This document shows, in pieces, positions 24,441 to 35,752 of a DNA stretch of 64,000 nt. The translations under genes were made by a program, and so were the position numbers. Source of the stretch: Talinum fruticosum (lineage: Eukaryota; Streptophyta; Magnoliopsida; Caryophyllales; Talinaceae). The stretch lies in the NCBI GenBank assembly GCA_021018815.1, contig JAITYX010000122.1, forward strand, positions 744,001 through 808,000, written 5' to 3'. Under the pieces are notes generated by a model. The model was not told where the DNA came from. It did no database searches and saw only the letters and a program-made list of their open reading frames with translations. Within the stretch, counting starts at the first letter, position 1; every line of letters begins with the position of its first letter.

Positions 24441-24509
24441 CTTGGGTTCGTTAGAGGAAGTGAGAAGGGTTAGATTATCTCTGTTTTGCGGGTCACTCGA
24501 GAAAGATCA

Positions 24510-27500
24510 AAAGGACATTGGTACCTGGACGGTGGATGTTCACGACATATGACAGGTGACCAAGGACTCTTTTACGAGTTGGAGTCATATAAAGGAGGAA
24601 AGGTGACCTTTGGTGATGACGAGTAAGGGCAAGATAGTGGGCATTGGGAAGATTGGTAATGGAAACAATCCGGTGAGCCCGGTCTACCTTGTCAAAGGAC
24701 TAAAGTACAACTTACTTAGCATCTCCCGACTTTGTGACAAAGGACAAGAGGTAAAATTCACTCAATCCAAGTGCTACATCACGAGATGAGATCACCAAAG
24801 AGATAAAACTTTCGGGTAAGAGATCGGGTAATACCTACATCATCCCTCTTTCGACCCAAGTTAGAATTTATCCTGTTTGAAAGCATCTCTTCAAGATGAT
24901 TCTTGGACTTGGCATCGTAGATTAAGTCATATTAGCATGCATACTATCAAAAAGCTTGCATCTCATCATCTAGTTAGAGGATTACCTAAGCGTACGTTTG
25001 AGAAGGATAAAGTATGTGAAGCATGCACCGAGAGGAAACAAGTCGAGATCTTCACTCAAATCTCTGAAGATAGTTTCCACATCCAACGTGCTTGAATTAC
25101 TGCATATGGATCTATGTGGCGAAATTCTGTAAAGAGTCTCGGAGGTAAATCTTACATACTTGTTATCATTGATGACCTTTCAAGATTTACCTGGGTGTGT
25201 TTTCTCAAGCATAAGAATGAAGCCTTCAAGGAATTCGAGTAAGCTACGTAGAAAGATTCAAGTGGAGTCCCGGACTCGGATTCAAAAGATTCGAGCCGAC
25301 CATGGAAGGGAGTTCGATTACTCGAAATTCTCGTAGTTTTGTGACAAGAATGGAATTTCTCACAACTTCTCGGCACCAGAACTCCTCAACGAGAATGGAG
25401 TAGTTGAGAGAAAGAACAGAACCCTTGAAGAAATAGCAAGGACTATGATGATTGAACACAACTTGCCTTACTATTTACGGGCGGAGGCGATAAACACGGC
25501 CAACTACACTCTCAATCGATGCCTCATCGGACCCATTCCGAAGAAAACACCTTATGAACTCTACAAAGGGAGGAAGCCAAACATTTCCTATTTCGGACCT
25601 TTTGGATGTAAGTGTTTTGTCCACAACAATGGTAAGGATCATCGACCAAGTTTGATGCTCGGTCGAGACGAAGGAATTTTTCTAGGTTACTCTCCTCATA
25701 GCAAAGCTTACCGTATCTTCAACGAGAGAACTAACAAAGTGGAAGAAAGTATCCACGTAGTGTTTGATGAGCTTGAACAGGGAAAAACCAAGTGAATCTT
25801 CATACTCGGAAGCTGAAGCTCGAAAGGATGATGACGAAGATGAGCTTACAAAGACTCAGAAGGAGATCACTCGAACGAGGAAGTACGAGAATGAAATAAC
25901 TCCGAAGTCGCTCGGAGCGAGCAAGTCAATGGAGCCGATCACTCGGAACAAGCTTCGAAGATCAAGCTATTCAGCCCACAAACCTGGTGAATCAAAGAAG
26001 CTGGTAAAGCATTCAAATTTACTTCCAGTCATCCCCAAGAAAACATAATTTCGATATCAACGGTGGGGTAAGAACTCGTTCTTCTCTTCATAATCTATGT
26101 GCATTCACTTGCATTCATTTCACTAACTGAACCCAAAAATGCACTAGAAGCCCTTAATGAACCCGAATGGGTAGAGGCCATGCAAGAAGAGTTAAATCAA
26201 TTTGAAAGAAACCAAGTCCGGACTCCGACCAACCGACCTTCGACCACCCGGTTATAGGAACCAAATGGGTTTTCAAAAACAAACTAGATGAGGGTGGAAT
26301 AGTTGTCGAAACAAAGCTAGACTTGTAGCTCAAGGTTACAATCAAGAAGAAGGAATTGATTGTGGGGAAACCTTTGCACCGAGTAGCTAGAATTGAAGCC
26401 ATTAGAATATCTGTTGGCATTTGCATCCTGCATGCATATTAAATTATATCAAATGGATGTTAAGTGTGCCTTTCTTAATGGTTTTATGGAAGAAGAGGTC
26501 TATGTCGAGCGACCTCCTGGTTTTGAAAACTCGGAATTTCCAAATCATGTTTTCAAACTTCAAAAGGCTCTCTATGGTCTTAAGCAAGCCCCTAGAGCTT
26601 GGTATGAAAGAGCTGAGCGACTTCCTGGTTCAAAATGATTTTAAAAGAGGTCGGATCGACAAGACTTTATTCATAAAGACCAAAGGGAAAGATTTTCTCA
26701 TTGTTCAAATATATGTTGATGATATTATTTTCGGTGCTACTAATGAATTTACGTGCAGAGAATTTTACGAGTTGATGAGTCAAGAGTTCCAAATGAGTAT
26801 GATGGGAGAACTCAACTTCTTCCTTGGATTGCAAATCAAACAAGACAAAAATGGAATCTTTGTTCATCAATCAAAATACACCAAGGAACTGCTGAAGAAA
26901 TATAAGCTTCAAGATGCAAAGCACGCATCTACTCCTATGAGCGACGAGTATAAAGCTCGACTCGGATGAGACAGGTAAAGCGGTAGATCGAAACTCTATC
27001 GGGGTATGATTGGATCACTGCTATATCTTACTTCGAGCGGACCGAGATATAATGTTCGGTGTTTGCTTATGTGCACGATTTCAAGCTAATCCAAAAGAAT
27101 CACATCTCATCTGCGGTGAAGAGAATATTCGAGATATCTTGCAGGCACTCGGAATCTAGGACTATGGTACGCCGGAGACTCGAAGCCGACTCGGCCGGGT
27201 ACTCGAGACGCGGACTATGCGGGATACAAAGTTGATCGAAAGAGCACATCCGGAGCTTGCCAATTTACGGGTCAATCCCTAATATCCTGGCACTCAAAGA
27301 AGCAAAACTCGGTAGCTCTATCAAGCTGCAGAAGCTGAATATATTGCGCTTGGAGCTTGTTGCGCTCGGATTCTCTGGATAAAACAACACTTGAAAGATC
27401 TTGGACTATCTCTCAACTCGGTTCCAATCAAGTGTGACAATCAAAGCGCAATCGGTATCACTAAGAATCTGTCCGAGCACTAAAAAACAAAGCATATTGA

Positions 27501-27657
27501 AGTCGGGTATCACTTCTTACGCGATCACTCGGAAAAGGGTGATATAACACTTGAGTTCATTCCTACTAATCTTCAATTAGCCGATATCTTTACTTAGCCT
27601 CTTGGTGAAGATCAATTCTGTTTTATTCGGAATGAGCTTGGTATGTTAAATGCTTAG
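24510..27657 (+). pseudogene. pol of Copia-2 (protease, integrase, RT, RNase H)
   Basis: The protease begins near 24520, and its active-site triplet, normally DSG, reads DGG at 24528-24536. Integrase follows with the zinc-binding H/C domain (WHRRLSHISMHT...CEAC, 24910-25030) and the catalytic core carrying D (MDLCGE, about 25106), D (ADHGREF, about 25297) and E (VVERKNRT, about 25403). It ends in the FGCKCFVHNNGK block. Reverse transcriptase shows [11 protein letters not shown] (26453), [14 protein letters not shown] (26573) and YVDD at 26712-26723. RNase H runs 26990-27650 with DADYAGYKVDRKSTSG, and pol closes with MLNA and TAG at 27655. There are more than ten frame breaks. At the RT site after WYER an extra G before CTG shifts the frame where Copia-3 reads TCG and Copia-4 reads TTG. 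Confidence 0.9.
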
Positions 27658-28304
27658 TTTCGCGTTATGATTCTTGAATATTTACGTGCTATGTGCTTTC
27701 GTTGTCAATAACCATTAGTTCGATTGATCATGTGATATTGGGCTGATAGTTATTTACGTGTTTCGAGTCACTCGAAACTTTTACGAGTCAAACTCGGACG
27801 TGGAGAAAATTGGACATCAAATTCTCTAAAGCTATCTCTAGAACAGTGGAGAGTTTCGGATTATAATTTCAAAGTCTTTCTCTCTCTCTTTCTCGAGCGC
27901 TGGGATCAAATCATAACCGCAGATTTTAAACCGTTGATATCTCAACCGTTGAAGAAGAACTGTCACACCGAGCATTAATGACCGATGGACAGGTGAGACA
28001 GAACGGAGTTACTTAACGGATAGTGAACGGGAGCGCGTATTCTTTATAAATAACGACTATCCATCTTCATCTCGGTATTCTCAAACTCCTTCCCTCTCAA
28101 ACGAAAACCCTCTCGCGGAAGCATACTACGTGAATAGTGTTCCCCGATCGTCACGAGACGTCGAAGAAGCTCTCTTTCTCTCTCTCTCTCGTAAGTTTTC
28201 ATCTGCTCATCTCTCCTTCTTCTACAATTTTTTTTTTCGTTACCTTCTCTTCTTCACCTCATTCTCTTTTTCCTTCGAAAAGCTTCATCTTTTCTTCTCT
28301 CACC
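27658..28304 (+). other. spacer between pol and the third ORF of Copia-2
   Basis: It is non-coding. Its second half is strongly pyrimidine-rich (28150-28300), with CGTAAG near 28190 resembling a splice donor. Equivalent spacers occur at 1-264 and 53827-54474. It may hold signals for expressing the third ORF, but the sequence does not prove it. Confidence 0.5.
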
Positions 28305-29903
28305 ATGCCTAAAAGAGGAAACCATCCCGACTTTTAGGTTTCTTCATCCTCTAAGAAGCCTCGCACCAACAAGCCGAAAGCTCAACCCCTTCTAAACCCA
28401 TTGTCACCCGAGCACCTTGCGTCTGGACGACAAGTTCTTCCCAACAACCAAATTCTCCTGGTTGTCCAATATCCAAACCACCGGAGTCTACCCTTTCTTG
28501 TGCTTCAGCGAGTTCATCTATCCTGAACTCATTTCGAGTTTTATACTCATCTCACCCACTCGAAAATGTTCTAACCTCTCGGGTTCGGAACATTATCGTT
28601 CGTATCAACACCTCCCTCCTTCACCGTCTGTTCAAAGTTTCTTCTCTCTTCTTGAACAGCAACCCTATCCCCTTCACTCGAAGTCGCCGACGACTTCTTT
28701 GAAAAGTTCGCTAAAGAATTCCCGGGTCCGGAAAGAACTTCTCGTGACTCGGTTGAAGTCGAAGCCGGGCTTCGTGCTTTACTGCGATGAGAACCTTCTT
28801 CTCACGAGCATTCTAGCAAGGAGAACCCCAACTCCAAGCACCTCAAAGCCCTCTTCGATATCCCGGAGGGATACGAAGTCGACCTCTTCCCCTCCATCAT
28901 TGAGCGGATGGCCGCTGTGCCAGCTCAACTTCAAACCAAGAAGAACACCTCCCTTCCTTTCGGTGCTCTTCTCACCCTTGTCTTCAAACAATTCCAAGTT
29001 CCTCTTCCCTCGACCCTAACACGGTGTCCGAGGCGGCCATTGTGGTCGGCAAGAAGGAACTCCGAGGGTACGGATACCGGAAACTAACCCCGGTGTGCGG
29101 GTTCACAACTCGGAGCCGAGGCCTCCTTCTCCACCTCCGACTCAGAAATCAACCCCTCTTCCTCTTCCCTCTTCACCTGGTGGTGCCTCCACCTCGGGTG
29201 CTTCCAAAACTCTCTCTGCCCTCTTGTCTCCTCGTCTTCATGGACAAGATCACCTCTGTGTCCTCCGATTTCGGAGACATGCTCGGGGTTTCAAGTCTGT
29301 CCTTCGTGGTCGACCATCAACCAAAAGACCAGGTCGAGTCCCAAATCCGAGAAGCGGCAGTCTCTCGTTCTTGAGATGAGAGAGCTGGTTAAGGAGCGAA
29401 GGAGGCTGGCTGAGCTCCTCGAGAGAGACGGTCCAAGGCGGCTCGGGACCGGATGACTCGGACACATCCGAGGCATCGTCGAGCCCGAGCCCGACCTCCT
29501 CGGACAGCGAGGAAGCCGAGGAAGCGAGAGGAAGAAGCGGCGAAGCGAGAGGAGGATGCTTGAGGAACCTGTGGCTGAGGCGGCCCCTTCCGAGCAAAGG
29601 GAAGAAGAGGCCGTGGCAGCTGCTGAGGACAGCTCGCTCCCAAGCTCACATTGCTTGTACTCGGCTCGGACAGCGAGTCCGAGTGGGTCGAAGATCTCGC
29701 TACTCCGGCGAGTCGGCCAGAGCAGCCCCTCCAGCCTCGAGGTCCCAAGGGAAGAACCCCTCGATCCACTTTCTCCGGGTCGGCCCCTCGAGCCGAGCCC
29801 CTGCGAACTATTCCGGTTCTCCCTTCGCTGCGCTCAAGCACATCGTCAAGGTCTTATCGGCGCCGGCGCACCTCCGCCTCCACTCGAAATCCCTCCTTCC
29901 TAG
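28305..29903 (+). pseudogene. third ORF ('env-like') of Copia-2
   Basis: The ATG at 28305 starts MPKRGNHPDF and meets TAG immediately, where Copia-1 has CGT. The rest follows the family: FSWLSNIQTTGVYPFLCFSE, FIYPELIS, a Leu-rich segment, DDFFEKF, then GALLTLVFKQF. A Pro/Ser-rich region, a charged segment (MRELVKERRRLAELL, near 29373) and a Ser/Thr/Pro-rich tail precede TAG 29901-29903. The role is unknown, and there is no clear membrane anchor or signal peptide. The frame shifts several times, mainly in CCG/CGG-rich parts. This copy is the most GC-rich and the most diverged of the three in the tail. Confidence 0.78.
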
Positions 29904-30315
29904 TTGGAGCCATGCACCGAGTCACAATTCCTCGGTGTCTCCAGAATTTCGCTTCAAAATTCTCTTTTTGTCCGGACAACTTATGTGCATTACTTGTATT
30001 TTTCTCCTTTTGTTTTGCTTCTTGTTCTTTTTCTTTGAAAGGCAAGGGGAGAAAATGTAGTCGAAACTGGTTGTCTTGTCTAGGGGAGTTCCTTTAGCCC
30101 TTGTAATTTTTTTTTTTATTTTATGAATTGATGCATTTCCATATTCATTTCTGAGTTCTTTCTTTTACGAGTTAATGAGTTAAAGCATACTTTAATTCGC
30201 TTTGATATATCGTATATTACTCGATCCATTCATTATGCCTTCTTTTTTCAAACTACTCGGAATCAATCTATTGTCTTCTAACAAAGTTTCGTTTAAGTTT
30301 GGAATGCCTTTCATC

Positions 30316-30327
30316 AAAAGGGGAGAT
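30316..30327 (+). other. polypurine tract of Copia-2
   Basis: AAAAGGGGAGAT immediately precedes the 3' LTR start TGAAGAC and matches the tracts of Copia-1 and Copia-3. Confidence 0.85.
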
Positions 30328-31853
30328 TGAAGACTCGGACACTCGCTCTATATCTTTACGAGTCATGCAAAAGGAATCGGGTATAACGATGTCATTCATA
30401 TAGAGTTTTGATTCGAAGGCATTCTCTGTGTCTTAGAAACTTACTTGAGTTAAATAGTATCTTTTCTATGCGATTCGGCCTTCACATATCTCTTTAATCG
30501 CTTAGCAACTCGGAAAACTTGTTCCTTATTCCGAGTCCACTCTCACTCAGAATCGACTTGTACTTATTTACTCTATTATTTGCATAGTCGGCATTCATAG
30601 TTTGCTTCATGCTTAGTCTATATCAAGTTCTTTCTCACTCGATATTCGCTATAGAACGTGTCTCTTCACTTCGGACTAAGTCATATGGAATTCCGAGTAT
30701 CATGGATTTTAGACTTAGAAAATTCCATTTCTTTTCGACTCGGATAATCAATTACGCAATTTTCATAATTATTTTATTATCTCGTGTCTAACCTTGGACC
30801 AAAGTATTTTATACTTTGAGAACCGAAGGTGTTTTACTTTTGTAGGTTATTCAATCGAGGATATCTTTTCAAAACTACAAAAGTAGCCGACTTCGAACGT
30901 CAAATCACCAGCGAGATATGGCTTTTCACCTTCCCTGCTTTAGTCTCGGAAGATTGTGTCGGAAGCCGTGCGCTTCAATATCCGGAAAAGCTGAACGCCA
31001 AGCCTAACAGTGGTTTTCACCTCGGTTTTCAAGACACAACCGATGGTTTTGGGACCTCCAAGAGAGTTAAACCGTTGTCCAACGTTCATATTTCAACGGA
31101 TACTTTCCGAGTGACTCGGAAAGCCTTTCTCAACGGTCACGAGAGGACTCTCGGTCAGCGAGATGGAAATAACGGCTACTCTGCCTGGTCTTATCTATAA
31201 GAAGAAGCCACTTCACAAGACTTGAAGGTTGCCGAACATATTGTCTATACACTTACTTGATCAAAGTTATTGTATTTACTCTCAATCTTCAACTTACAAC
31301 TCCCACTCTGTAATTCATTACTTTCGAGTTGTAAGGTCTTGTACTTCGTTACAAACACTTCTTACATTCTTTGTAAGGTCCCTTGACTAAGCTGTAAAGG
31401 TTAACTCAGCTTAGTTGTCCCTAGCTGTAAGGGTTATCTCATCTAGGAAGTACTAGATCGGATAAGGTAACTTCGAGTCTAGGAAAATCAGTATAGAGTT
31501 GTCTAAGGGAGCAACTCGGGTTACGTCAAGTTCACGGTATTTTGTGGACTCAAAATAGTGGATTTGACTTCGTGTCTGGATTGACACGGGCCATGGTTTT
31601 CTGCCCCGGGAGGGTTTCCACGTAATATCTCTGTGTACCTTTTCCGAGTTCATTCTAGACTCGGACTGACCTTAGTGCTCTTGCTTCTTCCGATTCATTG
31701 CTTTACGAGTCCAATCTTTTCGACACTCGTTATTAGACTCGGATTCTGTCTTTGCCTCTTTTCGAGCGCAAAGTGTGTATTTTCGAAAGAATTTTCTATC
31801 ACCCTATTCACCCCCTCTAGGGTGACTCGAGACTCTCCTTGAGCAAACCTTCA
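30328..31853 (+). repeat. 3' LTR of Copia-2 (1526 bp)
   Basis: This is the partner of 21065-22593, with the same ends and landmarks (inverted repeat 30800-30818, TATCTATAA 31192-31200). By hand alignment I count roughly 38 differing sites against the 5' LTR, about 30 of them on or beside CCG, CGG, CTG or CAG, many of them indels. Confidence 0.94.
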
Positions 31854-32150
31854 TAGATTTCTAAAATTTATTGACATGTTGAAGAAGGTTTATATCAACA
31901 TGCCATTCTTGGAGGCTATCAAGAAAACACCCTCTTATCTTAAGTTTTTAAGGGAGATTCTCTCCAAGAAGACTAAGTTAGAGGATGTTTCTATGGTAAG
32001 CATGAGGGAGGTATGCGGTGCGGTCTGCAGAGCAAGTCACCTTCTAAGCTCGAAGATCCGGGAGGCTTTCCATACCTTGTTCAATCAAGGGAGTGTAGAT
32101 TGATAGAGTCCTCTGCGATCTTGCATTCTATATGACGCTTCAACTAAGAG
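31854..32150 (+). pseudogene. Athila pol fragment (gag-protease junction)
   Basis: The sequence encodes IDMLKKVYINMPFLEAI, then TPSYLKFLREILSKKTKLED, a recognisable Athila segment just ahead of the protease, followed by a degenerate CDLA near 32120 where the protease CDLGAS is expected. It continues the Athila gag that Copia-2 interrupted at 21064. The intervening part of gag is missing or too decayed to see. Homology to Athila is lost after about 32150. Confidence 0.75.
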
Positions 32151-32634
32151 ATCTGCAATCTGTAGGAACCAGGGCCAGTGGGACTCACCCGGGCGAGTTT
32201 CCCCATGAATTGGCTTAGGTTTTTATTAATTAAAAGGGGTTGGAAATGATTTTAGGGTTTTTAAGATTGATTATTAAAAGTGGGGATGTACCTCTTATTT
32301 AGAATTTCGAATTTTATTAAGTTAATGATTAAATCAAATTGATTGACGATTTTATTAATCATCTTATTTTAGAAATTATTTTCAAAAGTCTCGGGATATT
32401 ATTTTCTTAAATGAACAAAATAAAGAAAGTTAGGGTTTCAAATCTGCAGTGATGCCTTAGGTCCAAACCGATGAGAAAACAACAGTTTGGACCCAAGTCA
32501 CGACCACAAGCCATGGCTAAAGAAATGAACCTCGGCCTTTGGCACTGGCTGGCAAGTTCGAAGCCCTCAATTTTTACTGGTAGTCACAAAAGGCCGAGAT
32601 GTAATTTGGATAGAAATAAAGCAAAAGAGGAGTC
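32151..32634. other. unassigned interval left of CACTA-2
   Basis: There is no coding frame. It includes AT-rich sequence (32215-32440) and a more mixed stretch to 32634. The last three bases, GTC (32632-32634), are the left copy of the CACTA-2 target duplication. Confidence 0.5.
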
Positions 32635-33584
32635 CAAGTACTACAGGAACTACTTTTAACGACAGGTATTTAATGACGGTTATAGTTAAAAGCCATTGTA
32701 AAAAATGACGCGGTGGCATTGTTGTAAAAACACGGTTAGTAATGAGGATATGACGAGAGTTTAATGAAAGAACCATAGTCAAAAGTTTCTATCGAACTTG
32801 TGACGATGGTTCTTTCATTGAACCATCGTCACAAGTTGTTCGAAGAGGCAAAACCCCTCGTGGGGCTGCTTCACTTTCTCACTCTCACTTTACTCTTTCC
32901 TGCCGTTGAGATTTCCGGTTGCCCTTCTCTCTCTTTTCTTTGTAGTTTCTAGTGGTTTTCGGCTCACTCTCTCTGCGGTTTCCATTTCTTGCTGCACCTC
33001 CCCACTCACTCTCACTGCTCGTTTCGGTGGTTGTTGCAGCCCGCCCACTCACTTCTTCTGCAGCTTCGATGGTTTTCGGTGGTTTTCGGTGTGCCTCCTA
33101 CTCACTCTCTCTACGGTTTCGGTCCTCCCATTCATTATGGCCGCCCTCTTTCTCATTCTCGCCTGCCGTTATGTAACTTATATCTCCCTCTCTTATTTTG
33201 TAAATGAAAGTGTAACATTGTACGCTTGAAACTTGGGGCTTGAATCTTGATATATAACTCATAGCATTTAGAGTATGCATGCTCTCGTTAGTACAATTAA
33301 ACTTGACAAATACATTGTTATACATGTTGAATGCTATACATTGTTGAATGTTATTGTAAAAGGCCAAGTATAAGGGACAATAATAAGAGAAAAACATAAC
33401 ACATAAAGAAATCAAAGAAAATGGCCAAAATAGAGGAACCGGAGTCTTGGGCGGCAAGCACAAGCCATGCCACACAACACGGTCAGCCCGTGTTGGCTGC
33501 TGCCCAACTCAACTTCGTGTTTCCTTCCTAAAATTATTGTACATGTTTATTTATCAAAATTTGTATAATTTCTTGTAGCATAAA

Positions 33585-35637
33585 ATGGATTCTTCCCAAT
33601 GTACAAAAAATCGAGGGGCGAACTATGATGAACAAGGATAAGTTAGTCCGGAGTAGAGACGATCCAACCCTTCTTACACGGGTCAATTTTGATATGCACG
33701 AAATACCGTAGGTGATCATAAAGCAATGTTGGTACAACAACTCGCACATACGTTAACATCAATTACGGAAAATGGAACGAAGTCCCCGAATCCATTAAGG
33801 AAAACCTTTGGAATGATATTCGGGTAAATGCACTACATCTCAACTTAGTATTGCAAGTTATTGTAAATGGTTAATATATATGTACTAATGCATGTCGTTC
33901 TTGTGTTTAAGAAAACGTTCATCTTGAGCGTTAATGAACATGAGATCCCCTCGGTGAAACACAAGACCCTCATGTTCGCGGCAGAAAAGTTTAGAGACTT
34001 CAAATCTCACATTGCCAAGATATGGGTTTATAAAACAAAACAGATAAAGGCGGAAGGTAGACCCTCGGAGGTCTTCAATTGTATTATCGAGGAGGACTAG
34101 AGATCATTTGAATCATATGTCTCTTCTCCGGAATACATGGTAATTTATCATCATCATTTGTTATCTTTTTGTCGATTTGACTCATAAACCGATATTTTCG
34201 TTCTCTTATTTACTTGCGTAAGTACTAGGTGAAGCCAACCGGAAGAGTATTAAGAGCAATGTGGATCCTCATGTGATGCCTCGTGGGGGATACGCGAAAT
34301 TAGAGGAGAGGTTGTGTAAGCAAAAGCTTGAACAACTTCAACCCACATCCGAGTGAAGGCTCCATCATAGATACTTCGTAACTCGCTATCGAGAGGGACG
34401 AGCTATGGGTCGAAGGAGAAAAGAAGAAAGATGGAATCTTCAGTATGGCCGATGTAGAATCTATTGCACAGACCACTCGTGCTTTTTTTTTTTAACTATT
34501 TTCTTTATTTATTTTGAGAACTTATCGGTTTTAAAATATATGAATTGTCAAATGATAAAATTTTTTTCTTCTTACAGGAGTCTTTGTCACGGACATCGAC
34601 TTCGAAGTCCTAAAATCACGGGGAGGAGGGACAAGTTAGCCTTGGCCGTACAAAGAGTTGAGCATCCCGGTCGTGTTCGAGCCGTGGTTGGGAGGGTGGG
34701 GATAGTTGAGCACTTTGGGGCTAGGAAGAAGCGCCTTGTCTCTGCTAGGCAAGCACATATGGAGGCCTAAATAGTCGAAAATGAAGGCCAAGGTGAAGAC
34801 CGAAATGAAGGCCAAAATGAAGGCTGAAGTGCGATCCAAAATGTCCCAAATGTTGGCTGCACGAGATGGAAGAGATGAGGGTGCGAGATGTGGGTAAAGA
34901 TACAAGACCAAATGAGGGCATAGTTCAGCAACATGGGTATGCCGAGTACTTAATGATTCACGTCCATTCTCACCCACACACCGGCAAGCGCGAACGCGAG
35001 CTCACCCATCGACCAATTTGAAGTTCTAGAGTAGGTAATTCCGTTTTTGTAACCTAATTATATTTACATGCATGTTTATATTTTGTTGTTTCGGATGAGT
35101 GTCGTTATTTACATGCATGTTTATATTTTGACTAATTGGTGTATAATCTTGTTGAATAAATGGTGTATATTGTGTGGTTATTGTAGAACTTCGATGTGTG
35201 GCCGTTGAGTAATTACTTATATAGTATATTCTCTTTTTTCGGATGAGGGCCGTTATTCCGAGAAAATGTTTACTTTTAAGGGAAACTCTGTCCGTTTATT
35301 TTCGGGATTTTTAGGTTGTTTAACTTTTATGTCGAAGGTTATCCCATGATTTTAATTGTTATACTTATTCTTACACAACCGGCAGATTGCAAACTAGTTT
35401 CTCATCACCCTCCCCTAAAGCATGTTGTGGCATTAGGTGTTGTTTTCCCATGGAGGTTAGATACCATCGTTCACGGGACACCCCTTATAGGTGATGAGGT
35501 GAGGGTGAGTATTAAAGAGGTCACATGCAGGAAAGGTGAGTATAAGTTGCCGGTCCGGACACGGGACCTCCACACTCGTTAACGATGCGATCAACACTTT
35601 TCTTCGTTGGCCCAAGAATTTGGTCATCCTCTCTATG
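33585..35637 (+). pseudogene. TNPA-like gene of CACTA-2
   Basis: TNPA-type proteins bind the subterminal repeats of CACTA elements and help transposition. The ATG at 33585 (MDSSQCTKNRGANYDEQG) follows a 5' leader exon. The next exons encode HKAMLVQQLAHTYVN and WNEVPESIKENLW, then MFAAEKFRDFKSHIAKIW, VDPHVMPRGGYAKLEE, EHPGRVRAVVG, a short NEG(Q) tandem repeat (about 34781-34830), and a C-terminal Tnp1/En/Spm-like domain (VVALGVVFPWRLDTIVHGTP...NDAINTFLRWPKNLVI, 35430-35630). Plausible introns have GT/AG borders, for example donor after 33824 and acceptor near 33911, and acceptor CGGCAG at 35381-35386. Stops and shifts in several exons make it inactive. The coding sequence runs to Copia-4's broken edge at about 35750. 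Confidence 0.72.
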
Positions 35638-35752
35638 GTAATTCATTTTTTAAAATATTAGATTTAGCTATTTTTAGCATCACGTATATATAGTTCTAAT
35701 TTTTGTATTGATTATGCACTAGGATATTGGGGATAGATCCGAGAGTGGGATT

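Larger units (their letters stand above)
21065..31853 (+). mobile_element. Copia-2: LTR-to-LTR Sirevirus-like Ty1/copia element (10.8 kb)
   Basis: The order is 5' LTR, initiator-Met primer site, gag, pol (protease, integrase, reverse transcriptase, RNase H), spacer, third ORF, purine tract and 3' LTR. The domain order with integrase before reverse transcriptase makes it Ty1/copia. The third ORF after RNase H and the overall length fit the Sirevirus lineage. It is inserted in Athila gag-pol. Flanks CGGAT (21060-21064) and TAGAT (31854-31858) match at 3 of 5 bases and may be a decayed target duplication. The LTRs differ almost only at CHG-type trinucleotides, suggesting a young insertion. Confidence 0.93.

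Noticed and set aside
32906..33475. Overlapping open frames rich in Ser/Leu/Phe near the start of CACTA-2
   Set aside because: Pyrimidine-rich leader sequence of the TNPA-like gene. The frames overlap each other on both strands and have no recognisable domain.
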